From positions 1 to 7,127 of the forward strand of contig WFTU01000251.1 of the NCBI GenBank assembly GCA_015485375.1: a DNA stretch of 7,127 bases. The letters run 5' to 3'. A model generated the notes under the pieces. It saw only the letters and a program-made list of their open reading frames with translations, was not told the origin of the DNA and did no database searches. The translations under genes were made by a program, and so were the position numbers. Origin of the DNA: Paracoccaceae bacterium. GTDB lineage: Bacteria > Pseudomonadota > Alphaproteobacteria > Rhodobacterales > Rhodobacteraceae. Of this stretch, positions 5,241 to 7,127 are shown in pieces (positions within the stretch are counted from its first letter, which is position 1; every line of letters starts with the position of its first letter).

Positions 5241-5879
5241 ATATCTATCTGATTTATATATCAAATTTGCACCCTCCGGCGGCAGGGCGCGCTGATAGCT
5301 CTCTCGCCGGTTTAACATTGCAAACCAGCGTTCGACATGCGGGAATTGCGACAGGTCAACAAAAACCCGCGCAACATAGGCCGAATATCCCACCGCGATA
5401 TCCACCGCGCTGAAAGTCGAGAGCAGATAGTCCCGCCCCGCCAGATGCGCGTCCAGCACCTCCAGCGTTTTCTCCAGCCGCCGCGCTTCCAGCTTCATGA
5501 TCAGTGGCGAGCGGTCCTTGTCCTCGTAGATCACGATGTGCTGTTGCGTCAGCGCCGCGCCATGCACGGCGACGGTTTCGGCGTAGTGCAGCCATTGCAG
5601 CCATTCCATGCGCTCGGGCGTGCCGGGAGCGCGGAATAAATCGCCGCTGTCCAGCGTCTCGCACAGGTATTCGGTGATCGCGCCGGTCTCGAACAACACC
5701 TTGTCGTCGATTTCCAGCGCCGGAACGCGGCCCAAAGGGTGTTTGGCCAGATACGCCTCGCTACGCAGTTCCGGCCCGAAGTCATGCACCACCAGTTCGA
5801 AATCCACGCCCAGTTCATACAGCAGCCAGAGCGTGCGCATCGAGCGCGCCTGATGGCAATGATGCAGGACCAGTCTCAT
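5229..5879 (-). CDS. Glutathione S-transferase family protein (216 aa)
   Basis: Cytosolic GST-fold protein, likely conjugating or isomerising electrophilic compounds with glutathione; the substrate cannot be told from sequence. The N-terminal thioredoxin-like domain (residues 1-76) shows the GST pattern: ARSMRTLWLLYELG in helix 1 (S13 is the candidate thiol-activating residue), RVPALEI with the cis-Pro at P53, and FETGAITEYL contacting the glutathione glutamyl group (E64, T65). The C-terminal helical domain (about 90-200) contains the N-capping box S157-A-V-D160 in FSAVDIAVG. The ATG at 5877-5879 overlaps the tetR stop as ATGA, with a G-rich ribosome-binding site (GGGGGTGG) within tetR, so it is probably translationally coupled to and controlled with tetR. 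The last 13 codons (ANLIYKSDRYTLD) are AT-rich and include ATA, AGA and TCA, unlike the rest of the gene. The family call is firm. Confidence 0.93.
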   Translation of the reverse strand: MRLVLHHCHQARSMRTLWLLYELGVDFELVVHDFGPELRSEAYLAKHPLGRVPALEIDDKVLFETGAITEYLCETLDSGDLFRAPGTPERMEWLQWLHYAETVAVHGAALTQQHIVIYEDKDRSPLIMKLEARRLEKTLEVLDAHLAGRDYLLSTFSAVDIAVGYSAYVARVFVDLSQFPHVERWFAMLNRRESYQRALPPEGANLIYKSDRYTLD

Positions 5880-6475
5880 CGTTCCACCCCCACTGCGGCC
5901 AGCACCATATCCAGATAGATCTCCTCGACCATATCGACCGAGAGCCGCCCGCCGTCGCGATACCATGTGTTCATGCCGGTCAGCATGGCGATGATGGCAA
6001 AGGTCGCGACCTTCACATCCGCCACCTTGAAATCGCCGCTCGCCTTGCCGTCGGCCAGAATGGACTGCAACAGGCCTTCGTAGCGGCGGCGCTGTTTCTC
6101 GATACGGGCGAAATTGTCCGGCTCCAGATTGCGCAGCTCCATGTAGGAGATAAACACCTCCTCGGCCCGCGGCAGGTGGAAACGGATGTGGAAACGCACG
6201 AAACACTCCAGCCGTCTGGCGGGATCGTTCGTGTCGGGCTTGGGCGCATCGTCCCATGCCTGCAGCAATTCCTCCATATGGCGGTTGAGCAGGTCGAACA
6301 GCAGGGTCTGCTTGTCGGCGGTGTAAAGATAGAGCGCCCCCGCCTGCACCCCGATCTCCCGCGCGATCTGGCGCATGGAAACGGCGGCGTAGCCATCGCG
6401 CGAAAACAGTTTCAGCGCCGCTGCGCGAAGCTGTCGCGCGGTCTCCTCTCCGCTGGATCCGGTTTTGCGTGCCAT
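5876..6475 (-). CDS. TetR/AcrR-family transcriptional regulator (199 aa)
   Basis: Dimeric one-component repressor, typically released from DNA by a small ligand. The N-terminal DNA-binding domain covers residues about 12-58. Helix 1 is ARQLRAAALKLFSRDGYAAV, and the helix-turn-helix is SMRQIAREIGVQAGALYLYTADKQTLL with the usual GALY.Y...K.LL signature. The ligand-binding and dimerisation domain fills the rest (about 65-199) and is not diagnostic of a ligand. The ATG at 6473-6475 follows AGGGA by five bases. It overlaps the downstream GST gene by four bases (ATGA), so both are expected on one mRNA. An inverted repeat typical of TetR operators lies 32-45 bases upstream of the start, suggesting autorepression. 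The neighbours (GST and PHA synthase) hint at an acyl-type or electrophile inducer, which is speculative. Confidence 0.95.
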   Translation of the reverse strand: MARKTGSSGEETARQLRAAALKLFSRDGYAAVSMRQIAREIGVQAGALYLYTADKQTLLFDLLNRHMEELLQAWDDAPKPDTNDPARRLECFVRFHIRFHLPRAEEVFISYMELRNLEPDNFARIEKQRRRYEGLLQSILADGKASGDFKVADVKVATFAIIAMLTGMNTWYRDGGRLSVDMVEEIYLDMVLAAVGVER

Positions 6476-6498
6476 GGCTGTCCCTGTTGCTTTTGAAC

Positions 6499-6528
6499 AG
6501 GTTAACTGAACGGTCGTTCAAATGTAAA
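6499..6528 (-). promoter_or_regulatory. Predicted tetR-gst promoter with TetR-type operator in its spacer
   Basis: TGAACGGTCGTTCA (6507-6520) is an inverted repeat of 6-bp arms with a 2-bp centre, the form seen for many TetR repressors. On the minus strand it lies between a -35-like TTTACA (6523-6528, 5 of 6 to consensus) and a weak -10-like TAACCT (6499-6504), 18 bases apart. A bound repressor would block RNA polymerase. A further TGAAC half-site is at 6494-6498. The operator is well supported by position and symmetry; the -10 is weak. Confidence 0.65.
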
Positions 6529-6531
6529 GTG

Positions 6532-7127
6532 CTACGACTGGTCGAAACGTTTCTTCACAAAGGCCCCCGGCGCGGGCTCGATGACACCATGCACCGCCCC
6601 TGCCGCGCGGGCGGGCACCTTCTTGCCGGAGCGCCGTTTCAGCCATTTGTCCCAGTCCGGCCACCAGCTTCCGGCGGTTTCCTGCGCGCCCGCACGCCAG
6701 TCCTCCAGCGTTTCCGGCGCAAGGTCGCCATCGCTCCAGAACTGGTATTTCTTCGCGGCGGGCGGGTTCACCACCCCCGCGATATGGCCGGAGCCGGACA
6801 GCACGAACCGCACCTTGGCGTTCTCCATCTTGCGCGCGCCGCAATAGACCGAGGGCGCCGGCGCAATATGGTCGTCCACCGTGGCGATATGGTAAACCGG
6901 CGTGGTGATGTCGGTGATCGAGAGAGTCTCGCCCTCCACTTCCAGCGAACCGTCCACCAGACGGTTCTCGACATAGAAATTCCGCAGATAGAAATGATGC
7001 ACCCGTGCCGGCATCGCCGTGGAATCGGCATTCCAGTAAAGCAGATCGAAGGGGAACGGCTCTTTCCCCAGCATGTAGTTGTTGACCACATAGGACCAGA
7101 TCAGGTCGTTGGAGCGCAGCATGTTGA
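6532..7127 (-). CDS. phaC: Class I poly(3-hydroxyalkanoate) synthase, C-terminal part (5' end outside window)
   Basis: PhaC polymerises (R)-3-hydroxyacyl-CoA into storage polyester on the surface of PHA granules. The frame is open to the window edge, so the N-terminus and the nucleophilic cysteine box lie outside. The visible 198 or so residues contain class I landmarks: NMLRSNDLIWSYVVNNY, GKEPFPFDLLYWNADST, the catalytic aspartate in TVDDHIAP (codon 6871-6873), the catalytic histidine in SGSGHIAGVVNPP (codon 6784-6786) and GSWWPDW near the C-terminus, then the EPAPGAFVK end with TAG. The gene is in the same direction as tetR-gst, 56 bp upstream, with no terminator visible between them. The usual PHA neighbours phaP and phaR are not downstream. 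The call is secure. Confidence 0.97.
   Translation of the reverse strand, partial: NMLRSNDLIWSYVVNNYMLGKEPFPFDLLYWNADSTAMPARVHHFYLRNFYVENRLVDGSLEVEGETLSITDITTPVYHIATVDDHIAPAPSVYCGARKMENAKVRFVLSGSGHIAGVVNPPAAKKYQFWSDGDLAPETLEDWRAGAQETAGSWWPDWDKWLKRRSGKKVPARAAGAVHGVIEPAPGAFVKKRFDQS

Noticed and set aside
5880..6521. Upstream extension of the GST frame to a 430-residue protein
   Set aside because: The extension runs through tetR in another frame and is Arg/Gly-rich nonsense. The GST fold begins at the ATG at 5879, which has the ATGA overlap with tetR.

Overview
The window is GC-rich and gene-dense. It reads like a chromosomal segment from an alphaproteobacterium, most likely Rhodobacterales (Rhodobacteraceae). 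This is inferred from protein style: the glyA and class I PHA synthase termini, and the paired substrate-binding/OmpA fusions I associate with that group. No rRNA, tRNA, IS element, CRISPR array or phage gene was seen.

Layout, left to right. (1) 1-708, + strand: C-terminal part of serine hydroxymethyltransferase (glyA). (2) 787-1272, - strand, convergent with glyA: a small secreted protein with a PepSY-like module and a D/N/G/S/R-rich tail; a hairpin at 716-742 separates the two genes. (3) 1273-1683: the main gene-free stretch, holding an A/C-only leader, two dyads and a strong intrinsic terminator at 1621-1649. (4) 1684-3270 and 3483-5051, - strand: two tandem paralogues of about 525 residues. 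Each has a signal peptide, a short N-terminal domain with two close cysteines, a PstS-like substrate-binding domain and a C-terminal OmpA peptidoglycan-binding domain. (5) 5052-5228: a relatively AT-rich spacer with several inverted repeats. (6) 5229-5879 and 5876-6475, - strand: a glutathione S-transferase-like gene and a TetR-family regulator joined by an ATGA overlap, with a 14-bp operator-like inverted repeat just upstream of the regulator. (7) 6532-7127, - strand: C-terminal third of a class I poly(3-hydroxyalkanoate) synthase (phaC).

How the genes may work together. The tetR-gst pair looks like a self-regulated two-gene operon that may also receive read-through from phaC, since no terminator is visible between them. 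The fusion pair has no ABC-transporter permease or ATPase genes beside it in the window. Its architecture suggests periplasmic binding proteins held on peptidoglycan, acting as ligand buffers, sensors or envelope factors rather than ordinary transporter subunits. One paralogue keeps the Ser-Gly-Thr anion-binding loop of phosphate-binding proteins and the other has lost it, so they have probably diverged in ligand. This pair, with its shared N-terminal mini-domain, is the most interesting content. All functional statements rest on reading the sequence by eye; no database search was run.
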